A stretch of 64,000 bases of DNA from Vigna angularis. Its lineage: Eukaryota; Streptophyta; Magnoliopsida; Fabales; Fabaceae. Under the pieces are notes generated by a model. The model had not been told where the DNA came from. It ran no database searches and saw only the letters and a list, made by a program, of their open reading frames with translations. Where the stretch lies: assembly GCF_016808095.1 (NCBI RefSeq), contig NC_068974.1, positions 6,572,001-6,636,000 of the forward strand. The letters are read 5' to 3'. Both the position numbers and the translations under genes were made by a program. This document shows positions 21,568-34,199 of this stretch, one piece after another (within the stretch, counting starts at the first letter, position 1; each line of letters begins with the position of its first letter).

Positions 21568-22855
21568 TGATCTTTAAAGTGCACAATACAATTAAAAAAA
21601 TAATGCAGTAGAGAGATTAAGGATAGAAAACAAACATAGTCTTTTTATCCTGGTTCGGCCTCAATGTCTACATCTAGTCTCTTTCAATCAACCTTAGATT
21701 GAAAGACTTTCCACTATAAAGATTTGAGTTTTTAATACAAGGCTTTACATAGACCACATTGTCAAAATGTAAATCTTCTCTCTAACTCACACCAATATAA
21801 TATACCATACAACACACCATGTAGAAGAACAATCCTCTTCACTACAGTAACCCTTTGAGACCCTTCTCAAAGTTCAAAGAACACCAAGTTCTTCTTGGCA
21901 ACACGCACAGCGAAACAACAATCTTATAGATTGCAAAACAAATTCTGATCAGTAAAGAATACACTTGAATTGTGCAGAAGTGATCAACAAATAAGCTTTC
22001 AATGTAAGCCTTCAAGAATTCTTCAAAATATGTAAGTTCTTTGATTCTTAATTCTTAGAGCACTAGGCAGACCTGTAATCTCTTTCTCAAACTCTCTGAT
22101 ATCGCATGTGAAAATTCTAAAATGATCAAAATGTCAAAAGTTGTTAATACAGTGTGCAACTCACAATTATATAGATTTTCTCATATCAGACGCAGTTTAA
22201 TCGATTACAAAAATAATATAAGCGATTATGCTTTATCAGAGTTATAACAAGATTGCAACATATTTAATCGAATACTCAAATCATGTAATCGATTGCATGT
22301 TAACAGTAAGTCAAAACATTTAAAAATATGACCGTTATTATAGTTAGGCTTAGCTTGAAAACAGTTTTCAAATAATACCAAACTTAATTGATTACGTAAA
22401 CAGTGTAATCGATTAAGTCCTTCACTTAGAGAATTTTGAAAAAAATTTCTACAAAATCACATCATTGCACATTTCAAACAGGTGTTTGCAAAGACAGGAG
22501 TTTTAATCGATTTTACACATAATGTAATCGATTTGAAACTTGTATAGTTTGCCACAGATTTAAGCATAAGCTATCTGATGAACTTAATTGATTACTAAAC
22601 CAGTGTAATCGATTATTTCATACACATTTTCTTTGTGCAAGTGGTTTTAACATATGAACACATGAGAATGCATACAATAGAACTAAATACATTTATGATC
22701 ATAGTGAGTATGCAATACAATCAGTTTAACAACATATGTATACAACATAAGGACACATTTCTTTTGTTGTCATGTTAACATATATGTGTTGTCATCACCA
22801 AAAACCAACCACATGGGAATTGGGTTTAGCATTCACATTGCTCCCCCTATCAACA
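21568..22855 (-). repeat. 3' LTR of element D (left copy)
   Basis: 1288 bases. In the minus sense it starts TGTTGATAGGGGGAGCAATG and ends GCACTTTAAAGATCA. Palindromes of the shorter form TAATCGATTA are spread over 22196-22620. It contains GTCTTTTTATCCTGGTTCGG (the reverse of the CCGAACCAGGATAAAAA block of LTRs A and B), which links D to the same lineage. Confidence 0.8.
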
Positions 22856-23120
22856 ATCTCCCCATTTTTTTATGATGCACAACCATGATGTACAACACAA
22901 CCATGATGCACATCCAGAAATTGTTCTATCAGTTAATGTCAAATTTCAATTTCTAATATCTCTCCCCCTTTGGGCATTAGCAAAAAAGGTATTTTAGAAA
23001 TAGAAATAGAATATTATACAGAGATGCATCAACATGTAATTTTTCATATTAATGTTAGAAATTGATGCTCTCCCTATCATTATGTAGTAGCTCTAAATTA
23101 TTAAGGTCTCCCCCTAACAT
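22856..23120 (-). other. 3' UTR of element D with polypurine tracts
   Basis: On the minus strand, purine-rich G tracts lie directly at the LTR (TGGGGAGAT, 22856-22866), near 22961-22975 (AAAGGGGGAGAGA) and near 23105-23115 (AGGGGGAGA). 23120-23836 holds no gene I recognise. Confidence 0.65.
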
Positions 23121-23836
23121 TTTGTAACAGAGCTAACAGTAATGAATATAACACAGTATAAATTTCAGAATCATTATCAAGCAAGTATCAGTTTAAAAAA
23201 ACATGTATCATAGTTAAATAACTTATGCTTGAAACCAATGAATTTATGTATGCAACATTCAAAATACTCCAAATGATTTAACAACGGATATGATACAATG
23301 AGTATAAGAATGCATAAACACAGATATGACCAGAGTAAGTGGTTCAGAGTAAATGATTTATCAAAAAGAAAGTTCAAACCACATTTACACGTTTTAATCG
23401 ATTATACTGCTTTTCAGTCGATTAAATTCTACAGATCAACTCATGTTCATTTCAGATCAATGTAAGCGTGTTATGTTCTATAGCAGACCTGTAAATTTCA
23501 TTCTTCTCAACTTTGTTGAGTGTTAGTACAAATATAGAGTACAAATGTGAAATTATATACTCATTAATTGAGTATGAATGTGCAAAGTATATGTATGACA
23601 GTGGATAAAACATTTTGCACTCATACAACACATCATTAAGCCAAATTAGCCCATCAGTCAACTGATTTAACACAGGATGTGATTCAAAATATATTCATTT
23701 CATTCATAATATCATAACAAGGTTCAGAGTTCATTGGCTTTATAGCCAGTTATACATTCATCCATAATAACTCATTAAAACCAGAATTAAAATAACAAAA
23801 CATCAAAAGAGACATCACAAAGACTCTAAACTCCTA

Positions 23837-24937
23837 TTATGAGTCAGATATTTCTATGAACTCTTCATCTGTTTTGTTTTCTTCACTTTCAGTGTCATCC
23901 TCAGATGTTCCGCCAAAAGCATTGATTCTCAATGCATAGGCCAATTCTCTATGCATACCAGACAATGAATTTTGTAGCCTAGATAGTTTGTCATCTTATT
24001 TCTTGAACTGATCAACCACAAAGTTTTCAAATTATGATTGAGGTTTGAAGCAATACTTGGATTTATCAACACCAATAGGCTCAACCTCTTCCACTTCAAG
24101 AACATGTTCATCTTTGAAAGACCAACCCTTTCCATCTTTTCGTAGCCCCATATGATGTAAAGCCAGCTTCTCAATCAAATTATTCTTTGAGCAACCCAAG
24201 GTAACTTCATTAGACACATATACACCATGATGCCTCAAAATTCTGCTAATGAAGACCGCATACGGAAGATGGTACACTTGTTGTCTGGTGATCTTGGTCA
24301 TGTGATCACCAACCAGAGAAATCCAATTTGTGTGAACTTTGGCCCGTAAAGCATATAACAGATACACATCTGTAGTAGTAAGTTGTGCATGATTTCCACC
24401 CCTCGATAGCAGAATTGTAGCTATGATAAATGCACATAGTCGCTCATCCTTTTTCAGACCACCAACCCTGAAGATAATCAAGTCTCTTGGCTCTTCAGTA
24501 AACCTCAAACAGTCTTTGTAGATGGCCATCTTGTTAATGCCACTCATGCCCAAATGGAACTTAATCCCCACGGTGAAGCCCAACAACTGTTTTCCAAGCA
24601 GCTTCATCATTGTAGATATCCACACCTTTTACTCGAGAAAGAATGTAGCTGCCTACAACCTTTAAGTTTGCATAAAAGACTTTAACCAAGTCTGGATAGT
24701 AATCCCCTTCCAGTTCAACAAATTTAGCCAAACCAAAATAAATCAACCATTTTTGGAAAATGAATCCTTCATTTCGGAAGAAAAGTATACTCAAAGATTT
24801 GGGCTTGATCACTTCTTGAAGCCCCAAAAACATACAAAGTCACTTCGCTTCCCTTCATCCCTAAACCACCCAGTAGGATTTGTTTCCCTTTCAATCGATG
24901 CAGAACGTGTACCCCAACGTGAAGATGAAGAAGCCAT
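23837..24937 (-). pseudogene. Envelope-like third ORF of element D
   Basis: It starts at ATG 24937 (MASSSSRWGTRSAS..GWFRDEGKRSDFVCFW) and ends at TAA 23837 (EFIEISDS). It needs at least two frame changes, near 24810 and 24600, plus a stop near 24030. Conserved with element A: the N-terminal GW..DE.....V.FW block, YYPDLVKVFYANL..VKGVDI, and VGGLKKDERL..NHAQ..VYLLYALR..LPYAVFISRIL. The tail is acidic and Glu/Asp-rich, again as in A. Finding the same domain after the deleted pol in two independent elements shows it is a true third ORF of this lineage. Function unknown. It is not recognisably membrane-bound. Confidence 0.75.
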
Positions 24938-25498
24938 CACAAATTTAAGACTCACAGATGCATACTTACTCAGATAGGGTTTATAGACTAAGTAATGAAG
25001 CAGTGCGACTCATGAACATATGAAATAGTTTTATAAAAGACCTAATTGATTAGGCTTGGACTCATTTGAATTTATTGAATATTTGAAAAGCCCAATATCA
25101 CAATTTAATCCATTTTATTAGTTATGGAATCAATTAAGATTACACCAGTCCCAGATTTTTCAAAAACATAAAAATTCTGAGAACAGTTTAGGTAATTAGA
25201 TTACTAAGGCAATCAGTTAAAGATCGCGAAACCATTTTATCAACCAATTTCAATGCAGACAAGCATACATCACACACACACATCAATACACATATCACAG
25301 ATTAAAAATGATGCATGAATTTTAGATTTAACAACTGTTACATCATTTGATACTCAAGAGATTTGTGATTTATCCTATGTAATCCTTCCTTGAGTCCTTG
25401 TCTGTCACCGGCTCAGTTTATGTACCTGCAAAATCACTAAATGGTTTGGAAGCAGGTACCCAAATAAACTTGGGGCCTTTCGCATTAGTCACAATAGT
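24938..25498 (-). other. Deletion scar where pol should be in element D
   Basis: Only about 560 bases separate gag from the third ORF. The gag-distal end still reads NAKGPKFIWVPASK on the minus strand (about 25435-25480), the usual gag-pol junction sequence. No protease, integrase or RT motif follows. Confidence 0.7.
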
Positions 25499-27171
25499 TC
25501 ATTTTTTAGGAATCCACTCGAAGTTTCCTTTAGGAACACCAACTTTCTTATAATAACAGTTTCGAACAGTGTGACCAATTGAATTGCAATAGAAACATGT
25601 AATATTAGAAGGTTTGCTCAAATCAGAAAATTTCTTTGAGTTAACTCTTTCACTTTTACCCTTATTCCCTATTCCTTGCTTATTTATTACTCTTCTTTGT
25701 GATCCTAGAACAACTTCTAGATTAGATTTAGCAAGAGTAAACTATGCCAATGTATTTGTTAGATAATTGATTTTATCAAGATAAGGATGGCAATCTTTGC
25801 AATCTTTTTCAACAATCTTAATTTCATTTTTATCATTCAAATCAGATTGTAAAGCTTTATCAAATTCAATTTTAATTTATCATTTTCTACAACAAGGTTA
25901 TTGATTCTGTATTCAAAATCTTTTCTTTCAGAGTTTAATCGATTAACCTTATATTGAAGTTTCACTGCTTCTGCATGGAGCTCCTGAAAGGCATCTAGCA
26001 GTTGATAATATCTGTCCTCGATAGGCTCATCCCCGAAACTACTACTGCTTCTTTCTAAACTTACAGATCTAGCCATAAGACACAAGTTTATCTCCTCTTC
26101 CAAACTGTGGTTGTCTTCATCATTGGATGATCTTTCATAATCACTATTCTCCCATGCAATATAAGCCTTTCTTTGCTTGCTCTTCCTTCTGTCCTGATTG
26201 TACCTTTCTTTAGATTTATGTTTCAGCTTCAAGGTTGGACAGTCAAGTTTGATGTGGCCCTCCTTTCCACACTTATAATAGGTGAGAGGTGCAACCTTTC
26301 CTCTCCTTTTTCCTCCTCTTGAGTTTCCTACAAAATCAGATGCAACATTTCTAGATTTCATGAATTTAGTAAACTTCTTTACCATCATGTTCAACACTTC
26401 CTTTTCTGGTACATCCGCATCAGAATCAACATCAGGCTCATTGCTCCTTAAGGCTTTCTTGCTGGACACTTTAAGAGCTATGGAATGTTTTTGTTCAGAT
26501 TCCGCTTCCTCTCTCAGTCTTCCCAGCTCCAACTCATGCTCCTTGAGCTTACCAAAGAGTGCAACGATATTCATTGTAGTAAGATCTCTTGATTCTGATA
26601 TACTTGTTACCTTAGGTTCCCAGCTTTTGTTTATGCTCTTCAAGATCTTTATGTTAATGTCATCCTTCTTAAATGCTTTACCAAGTGCAATCAACTGATT
26701 TACAATGTGAGTGAACCTTTTTTGTACCTCATAGATATTCTCTTCAGGCTTCATCTGGAACATTTCACACTCATGAATTAGAGAATTCTTTCTAGCCCTC
26801 TTTACCTCATCGGTTCCTTCGTGAGTCACCTAAAAAACTTCCCACATTTCTTTTGCACGCTTGCATGTTGATACCCTAAAAAACTCGTCAATAGTAAGTG
26901 CAGAGGAAATAATATTTCTAGCCTTGATATCATATTGTGCATGTTTATTTTCATCTTGATTTCATTCAGAAAAAGTTTTCAAAACAGTTTTTCCGTCAAC
27001 AATTTTAGTAGGCTCAAAAGAACCATTAATTATAGCATCCCAAATCCCCTTATCACCTAATTCTAAGAAAATTCTCATTCTAATTTTCCAAAAGGGATAA
27101 TTTTCTCATGCAAATAGAGGGGGTCTGTTTGTAGAAGCACATTCTCCAAAGGTCTGAGAAACCGAAGCCAT
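25499..27171 (-). pseudogene. Gag polyprotein of Sirevirus element D
   Basis: It starts at ATG 27171 (MASVSQTFGECASTNRPPLF). Early stops lie near 27110, 26965 and 26829. A clean 330-codon frame then covers 26829-25837, and after a frame break a final part ends at TGA 25499. Recognisable parts are the gag domain (FWKIRMRIFLE; ALTIDEFFRVS; THEGTDEVKRAR; FTHIVNQLIALGK), a first zinc knuckle YYKCGKEGHIKLDC, a basic linker, an acidic Ser-rich region, a coiled coil (about 25860-26010) and a second knuckle CFYCNSIGHTVRNC near 25550. The first knuckle has Tyr where the first zinc Cys should be. Non-functional. Confidence 0.85.
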
Positions 27172-27349
27172 CAGCATCAATTAATCGATTTCACTAAAAG
27201 AGTAATAGATTATTTTTCAAATAATTTTTGAAAAACTAGCTCTGGTGTCAATTCTAAGAAAAGTTATGGCTTGTTTTTCTTACCAAAAGGGGGGGGGGTT
27301 GGTAATCAACACAAACGTTTTCTTTTTTAATCTTTTTGGAAACTTCAGA

Positions 27350-28336
27350 TGATCTTTAAAGTGCACAAGACAATTAAAAAAATAATGCAGTAGAGCAATT
27401 AAGGATAGAAAACAAACACAGTCTTTTTATCCTGGTTCGGCCTCAATGCCTACATCTAGTCTCTTTCAATCAACCTTAGATTGAAAGACTTTCCACCATA
27501 AAGATTTCAGTTTTTACAACAAGGCTTTACATAAACCACACTGTCAAAATGTAAATCTCCTCTCTAACTCACACCAATCTAATATAGCGTACAACACACC
27601 CTATAGAAGAACAATCGTCTTCATTGTAGTAACCCTTTGAGATCCTTCTCAAAGTACCAAGAACACCAAGTTCTTCTTCCTAGCAACACTCATAGGGAAA
27701 CAAAAATCTTCTAGATTGCAAAACAAATTATGATAAGTAAAGAGTACACATGAATTGTGTAGAAGTAACCAACCAATAAGCTTTCAATGTTAGCCTTAGC
27801 TTGAAAATATGACCATTATTATAGTTAGACTTAGCTTGAAAATAGTTTAAAATAATACCAAACTTAATTGATTACGTAAACAGTGTAATCTGTTAAGTCC
27901 TTCACTTAGACAATTTTGAAAACTTTTTCTACAAAAACACATCACTGCACATTTAAAATAGATGTCTGCAAAGACACGAGTTTTAATCGATTTTACACAT
28001 AATGTAATCGATTTGAAACTTGTGTAGTTTGCCACAGATTTAAGCATAAGCTATCTGATGAACTTAATTGATTACTAAACCATATGTAATCTATTACTTC
28101 ATACAGATTTGCTTTGTATGAGTGATTTTAACATATGAACACATGAGATTGCAAACAATAAAAGAAAACACATTTATGATCATAGTGAGTATGCATAACA
28201 ATCAGTTTAGCAACATATGTATACAACATAAGGACACATTTTTGTTCTTGTCATGGTAACATATATGTGTTGTCATCATCAAAAACCAACCAAATGGGAA
28301 CTGGGTTTAGTATTCACATTGCTCCCCCTATCAACA
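27350..28336 (-). repeat. 5' LTR of element D (right copy)
   Basis: 987 bases, matching 21568-22855 except for an internal gap of about 300 bases after AAGCTTTCAATGT (near 27788). It ends CCCCCTATCAACA at 28336. Confidence 0.8.
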
Positions 28337-28424
28337 ATTCCAATCATTTTCCCGTTTTAATGTTATTTAATTAAACTTCAAAACATGAGAGCGTTTAGGT
28401 GCATAGACGATTTTGTCTTAACAT
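28337..28424 (-). mobile_element. Antisense LTR of family E, copy E1 (right fragment)
   Basis: TTAAACTTCAAAACATGAGAGC.. and GACGATTTTGTCTTAACA match the right end of E2 (TTAAACTCCAAAACATATGAGG.., GACGATCTTGTCTTAACA, 39753-39811). Confidence 0.55.
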
Positions 28425-28425
28425 A

Positions 28426-29300
28426 ATTCCATTATTGTATCATGAAGGGATACATGTTAGATGTTGCAAATGTAATCATATAGAAGATTTTTAAGGTTGA
28501 AATTTCAAAGAAATTTGTTAGGGGTACTGCAAAACCCCTTAGCTTCCGAAGCCTTATCACTGGCCTATGAAAAATGCAAGGTGTGGTGATTTCATGACAG
28601 CCTAGGAGAAGGTTATGGCTACCCATCACAAATGCATATATCAGAATTCATTGTTTCAACATATTGGACAATGAATAAAAGGAAACAACAACGTGAATAA
28701 CTACAACATCTTCAACCTATGATACCACGCTCAAGCCACAAGAGAAGCCGAGCAAAGTATCCATAACAACCACAACAACCAATAGCAACAACACCTAACT
28801 CTGCCTTTATCCCATTTCAGCAACAACAAGAAGCCATGCACTCTATCGTGATCTGAATTTCTTATATGCAACAACAATTAGCTGCCAAGCACAAGGCTGA
28901 AATAGCTGTTCATCAAATTTTATTTGATCTTGTGAACTAAATTTACCAAAGTAGACCTACCTTCTGTATCACCCCTGAACAATTCAAAGAATTTGTAGCA
29001 TGGCCTAGGGACAACCCATTCTTTTAGGGGGATTTTAGTGGAGCAGCAACACATCGAGAATTTCCAAAAGCTACATTTTTTAAACCAAAGCCATAATAGC
29101 TTAAGCCATGTCATGAGCCCGAAACTGAGATAGAAAATGTTGCTACAAAGGCAGATACAATGATGGAAGATGTTGAAGAAGAGGAGGAAGGTGATGAAAA
29201 GATAGAGGAGGAAGAATTTTTCAACATGAATTCCCCCACTAGGTCAGAATTCTGATAAACCCTATCAATGACCAAGTTTTTTGTTTTAATTTTCAGCAAA
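28426..29300 (+). pseudogene. Unidentified degenerate ORF, probably transposon-derived
   Basis: On the plus strand a broken reading can be followed: KKFVRGTAKPLSF, SLITGL, LPITNAYI, then a Gln-rich part (QQQLAAKHKAEIAVHQ), CITPEQFKEFVAWP, FSGAATHREFPKATFFKPKP, and an acidic tail (MEDVEEEEEGDEKIEEEEFF). Several stops interrupt it. The acidic tail and the C-terminal position are reminiscent of transposon-encoded plant proteins, but I do not recognise the family. Confidence 0.35.
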
Positions 29301-30548
29301 TTTATATTTTAAGCACTTTTAATTTATTGTAACTATTTTAAATTTTATGAATGACGTTTGTTTTACAATCAATATTAGACTCGAGTGAGATAGCTTAGAT
29401 TAGGTTGAACATAAGTTTTCGATGCTTTTCATTCTAGGAATCCCTTTCAGAACAAAGTTGGACATAGACTGAATCAGTGAAGCCTACTCCAGCATTACAA
29501 ATTCGAAAAACAAAGAAAAACTTTGAATGAGCATAAAATGAGACATAATGAAAAATAAGTATTAGCTTTGAGTTTTTGCATGATAAGAGTGAGAAACCAG
29601 AGTGTGAAGACTACGTCAAATTGATACGCACAAAAATCACGATTTTTAGTAAGATCCTACTAGATCTTGTGCAATATCTTAGAGGAAACTAAAACATATA
29701 GGATATGTAAAGGATCAAGGATATTTTTTGTGAGAATTATGAAAACCAGATCCAAATGGCTAACTTATGATATTCATTGAATTATCTTTCCTGTACCAAA
29801 GCCTTTAAACACACCCTAACCCCAAAAAAGTTTGTACCCACCTTTTTCAGTAGAAAAAGACGAGGAGTTTGGTATTATGTGGTTCATTGGCATAAAAGGG
29901 AGGCTGAACAAAGTCCACGAAATGGAAAAATACAAAAAAACCTGGAAATAAGAAAATTAAGAAAGAAAAATTGGCTTGAATGAAGCACCAAGCAAAAAGC
30001 ACAAAAAATTAAAAAAAATGGTTTGTGAAAAATAACAAAGCAATAGACTTAAGAACTAAAGGAATGAATTGTTAAGCCTCAAAGAGAGCTGAAAAAGAAG
30101 TTAATAGACTCATTATACACACTGATTGCTTATCTTTTTTAGTTTTATTTATCATTGAAAAACCAATAAATTCTTTGTAGCCTACCCACGTAACAAACCC
30201 ATGAAAGTCCTCAAATATCCATGTCAAATGTGTGAAGGAAGTACTTAAAAGATGGGGTACAAGGTCTGGAAAGAGCACATTACCACTATGATGATTGAAA
30301 CACCATATCTGAGAGGTTTTCTTTTCACAAACACAAATCACGTTTGAAAATATACAATTTCACAAAGGCTGCAAAAACCTACATTATGATATCTGAAAAA
30401 GAATGGAAAATTCAGATTTTTCTTATTTGCATTGTCTAATGAGAAAGTAACCGCTATACTTAGTCCAAGAACCATCCTTTGATTGTATATACACCTATTA
30501 ATTTAGTTTTAGACTTGTTTGAGGGCAAACAAGGTTAAAGTTAGGGGT
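29301..30548. other. No recognisable gene; retroelement-like 3' region
   Basis: Only short open frames without motifs. Near 30511-30545 the text TTTGAGGGCAAACAAGG..AAAGTTAGGGGTG resembles the purine-rich stretch before the 3' LTR of plant Athila-type gypsy elements. Confidence 0.35.
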
Positions 30549-31900
30549 GTTGTTAAGTTCCCAATATGAATTAATTTTAATGTCTTTGTTTTCGCAACCA
30601 TGATTAAAAAGGATATATCATTTCTGCTAATTTGAATGGATTATATAGTACACATTATTCAAAATTAGACTTTTTTTATGAGTAATACTATTTATTCAAC
30701 AAATTTGATTGATTGATACGGGTTGATTTTCTATTACGATATATTGAGGAAACAATAGCCGGTCCAATAGTTGCTTCAACGGCTGCAACAGCTATAACAA
30801 AAATTGAAAAAATATTTCCTTTTAATTGCCGCCTATCAAAAAAATCAGAAAAGGTTACGAGATTTATATTAACTGCATTTTATCTTGTTATGATTTTGTG
30901 TAATATTCATGTTAATCACCCCCAATTTTACCTGTTTTACAGGTTTAGAAGAAATTATAGAGTCAAAGTTGAAATTTTAAGAAAAATCGAGAAATTTTAA
31001 GCATTTTTCAACAAATTAGAGTAGCACACCTACAATACTAAAATCGAGGGCTTGTGCCACACGAAAAAAACCTATCATAGATGGTTTCCTTAAGCCCTGA
31101 CCTGAGGCTCAGGCCATGGAGAATACTTCACATAGAAGCAATCTCAAGAGGCTCTAGCCCAGAACTACGCAACTTAAGCCATAAAGGAAACCCACCTAGG
31201 GAGGCAACCTCACGGCTGGTGCCATGGATGCCACCGTTGTAGCCATACTCTCTAAGTCTATAAAAATGGAAATTTTGCTCTATTTTGTGAGACTTTTTGA
31301 AGACCTTTTTTAGGGCTTTCTAGAGATAATATTAGGGCTTCTCAGAGATATTTTGAGAGGGACTTTAGATTGACTCCTCACTCACTTCCTTTGTACTAAA
31401 TAACACATCTTTAGAAGACTAGGAGATGAAGTTTCTTCCACGTTCTAATTTCTTTCCATCATTTATGAAAAGCTAAATCTCCTAGGTGTTGGAGTGAGAT
31501 GTAACTACTTTGAACTCTCTTGTATTTGATACTATCTTTATTTATGTATGTTTACTTTTGATTCAAAGTTTGTTGATTGATTTATGCTTAACGTTCGATA
31601 AACTAATCATTAGTCTTACTTAACTGGCTTAAGATTCAGTGGGAACTAGTCTTAAGTTGTTGTCCAATAAATTTTCTTGTTTGCTTATAGATACTAGGAA
31701 TAAATCTAGGGTTGCAATTAGAGATAGAGTCTTGATCTTAATGTAGGTGATCCATACAAGCAGTCATTGAGGAATCATACTGAAGGGTGATGATTCTAGG
31801 CTCTAGGTGCCAAGAATAGACCTAAAGTTACACCTAAGACAACTCTCAAGACTTGATAATTAGCAACACCATTTAATAATAAATATGATACAAGAGAGGG
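30549..31900 (+). mobile_element. Possible Athila-type gypsy LTR remnant
   Basis: It begins TGTTGTTAAGTTCCC just after the purine-rich GGGGTG stretch, and carries the leader-like text GATTCAAAGTTTGTTGATTGA..AACTAATCATTAGTC. No second LTR is visible in the window, so the boundaries and the family are tentative. No gene seen. Confidence 0.3.
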
Positions 31901-33690
31901 AAAAATGGTGAAGTCGAAATCCAACACAGTTTTATCATCTAAAAGTAACTCACTTAGCATCCAAATTGTTTCCGACGCATTTCACACTTACTTCATGAAT
32001 CAAATTAGTTTTCTACACACCAAAATCATTGTTACTTTACATTAAACGATCAAACTAGTTAAAACATAGTATTTTCTACCAAATACCTATGGATACAACA
32101 CTTGTTATACTACTAACTACCTAGTATACTTGTTGGATACTTGAGTTGCACTATAGACCCAAATCTTCACCTTACATAGATGACTCTAGCTCTTCTTGAA
32201 TTTGCTTGGTCATGCTTCTTTTGATTAAAGCCTTGGCTATAGGTTTTCCATCACTCCCTTAGGTGACCTAATAATATGTCTCAAAGTGACAATTATATAA
32301 AATTGAAGAATCATGTAGATCTCTTTGAACTTCAAACGATACTCCAAGTGTTGAGGCATGAATGTCAACAATGCTACAATATTGTTAAACAATGCAATAG
32401 TCATGCTTAAACGAACTCGTTTCTTTTCACTTTGCACATCCTAGCATTACTAAGAAGACAAGGTTCTTCCTCAAGTTGGATAGACAACACACTTACTATC
32501 TTTATTTATGTGCAAGGGTGATGACTCCATCTTCATGCTTGTTTGTGGATGACGGAAGATGAATGAAGATTTGTGAAAGCTAGGATTGAATTTTGGTTCG
32601 ATGAAATAAAAGTGGAATGGTGAGGATTTCGCTCTAGAAAGGTTAGGTTAACTCAAAAGGAAGGAGACTAGATGAAGCCTTGAATAGGAGATCCTATTCT
32701 AGATAACTCACAAAGGAGTCTAGAGATATCTCACGGAGTTTGATAAATATTTATGAGTGAGTTTTACATTGGGTGGAGACCTCTATTTAAAATAGAAGAG
32801 GTATGCAAAGTTCCCCATGTGCTCCAAAAATCATACCTAGATTAGTGGATCAAGTGCTAAGTGGCACTTATGCTTTCCACATTCCACCATGTGCAAAATA
32901 ACTTGCATGTGTGCCCTCTCTACACTTGAGTGACTAGCCTAGGATTTCATTCAAGCCTAGTCATCCCAATTGGAACCCTAGGTAGGTTGCTCTAACCTAG
33001 ACAAGCCCTACTTTATTTTGGCCAAAATACAAGCCCAAAACTCCTACATTAAATTACTTGGCCCAGTTACAAGCCTCAAGTGTTTGATGGGCCATTATTT
33101 TCCCTATTTTCTTAACTTTTTCTATCGATCTTATTGTTCATATGTTTCTAATTGTCTATTGTTAGTGTATTTTTATTAATTGGGCTTTTATTGGGCCAAT
33201 AATTCGGATTTCAATTAATTGGAATTTACTTGGTCTATTTTTTGTTTATTTATTATTTTCAAGATTAATGTGAAATTGGGCTTGGACAATTTCTTGGGCT
33301 GAAGAAGTTTTGTCATATCAACATTAAAGTTGGGACCACCTTTCCACATTAGTTTCCATGTTGGACTTGTTAGGGTTTTTCTAATTTGTTTTCTTGTAAC
33401 CAAACTTAGGCCCATTAGGGGTTTTAGTAGACCTTTCAATTTGATCCTATTTGTATGGTTTGGCCCTAAGTCACATGAGTTGGGGCTAGAAAAATTCATA
33501 GGTCCAAGAAACTCCTCATTCAAAAAGCCTACCGAGCCAAAATATTCACAAAAGCCATGTGGTTTAGGGTTAGTCCCTAGGCCCCCTTTTTAGAAAAAAG
33601 AATTCATTTTGAATACAAGAAAAATGCAATTAACTTCGAATATGTCACAAATCTAAGTACTTTTAATTTTTGAAAGAACTATACACAAAC
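31901..33690. other. Repeat-derived intergenic DNA, no gene
   Basis: No coding exon found. 32760-33110 has short palindromic and GGGCC-type text (TTGGGCTTTTATTGGGCC) often seen in gypsy LTRs. 33430-33680 is distantly repeated at 50630-50890 (GATCCTATTTGTATGGTTTGGCCCTAAG versus GGTCTCTTTGACATGGTTTAGTCCTAA, in pieces; GTTACAAATCTAAGTA versus GTCACAAATCTAAGTA). Confidence 0.5.
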
Positions 33691-34041
33691 ATTTTAATTA
33701 GACTAATATAGAGTTTGTAAGACGTTTTAATAAACTTGGTTGCTCATTTATATAAGAAAATTACACAACAACGTAAGATATTGAAATTCTTAACAAACTA
33801 AACATATTTAATTTTTCTTGACTGGCTAAACATATTTTTAAAGTATATAAGATAGTTATTTGATTTTGTTGTGTGAAAAATTCATCTAGATCTGAATCAA
33901 AACTAAATAAGACATCAATTTAAAAATTTAAAATAATGAATATATAAATAATAAATTTATGGATTTTTTTTATTATATGTTGCTTATATTTTCTTTTAAT
34001 GTATGACTTAAATTCTACCAATTATTTATTTCTCTGTAATA

Positions 34042-34062
34042 ATATATATATATATATATATA
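34042..34062. repeat. Short (TA)n tract
   Basis: About 20 bases of TA repeats in AT-rich DNA shortly before the Pack-CACTA element. Confidence 0.8.
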
Positions 34063-34199
34063 ATATTTAATAATTATAAAAAAATTTAGAGTAAATTTTA
34101 TTAAAATTAATCAAATATCCCATTTTGGTTAAACTTCATATTTCTTTTATGATATTTGAGACTATACCACAATCACCAGTGCAATAAAGGGAAACGATA

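Larger units (their letters stand above)
21568..28336 (-). mobile_element. Element D: antisense Sirevirus-type element lacking pol
   Basis: Two related LTRs lie at 21568-22855 and 27350-28336. Both begin TGATCTTTAAAGTGCACAA and end CCCCCTATCAACA, and the second is about 300 bases shorter internally. On the minus strand the order is 5' LTR, gag, third (envelope-like) ORF, polypurine tracts, 3' LTR. Protease, integrase, RT and RNase H are absent between 25498 and 24938. No PBS is visible next to the 5' LTR. Instead there is a G10 run at 27289-27298. It has no matching target duplication (TTAGA versus ATTCC) and lies in an E-family LTR. Confidence 0.8.

Noticed and set aside
21563..28341. A target duplication and clean insertion of D in LTR E1
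   Set aside because: TTAGA and ATTCC differ, and much of the middle of LTR E is missing between the two fragments, so deletion accompanied or followed insertion.
31040..31250. GC-richer segment with GGCTC repeats as a possible exon
   Set aside because: No open frame of note or splice context. More like LTR sequence.
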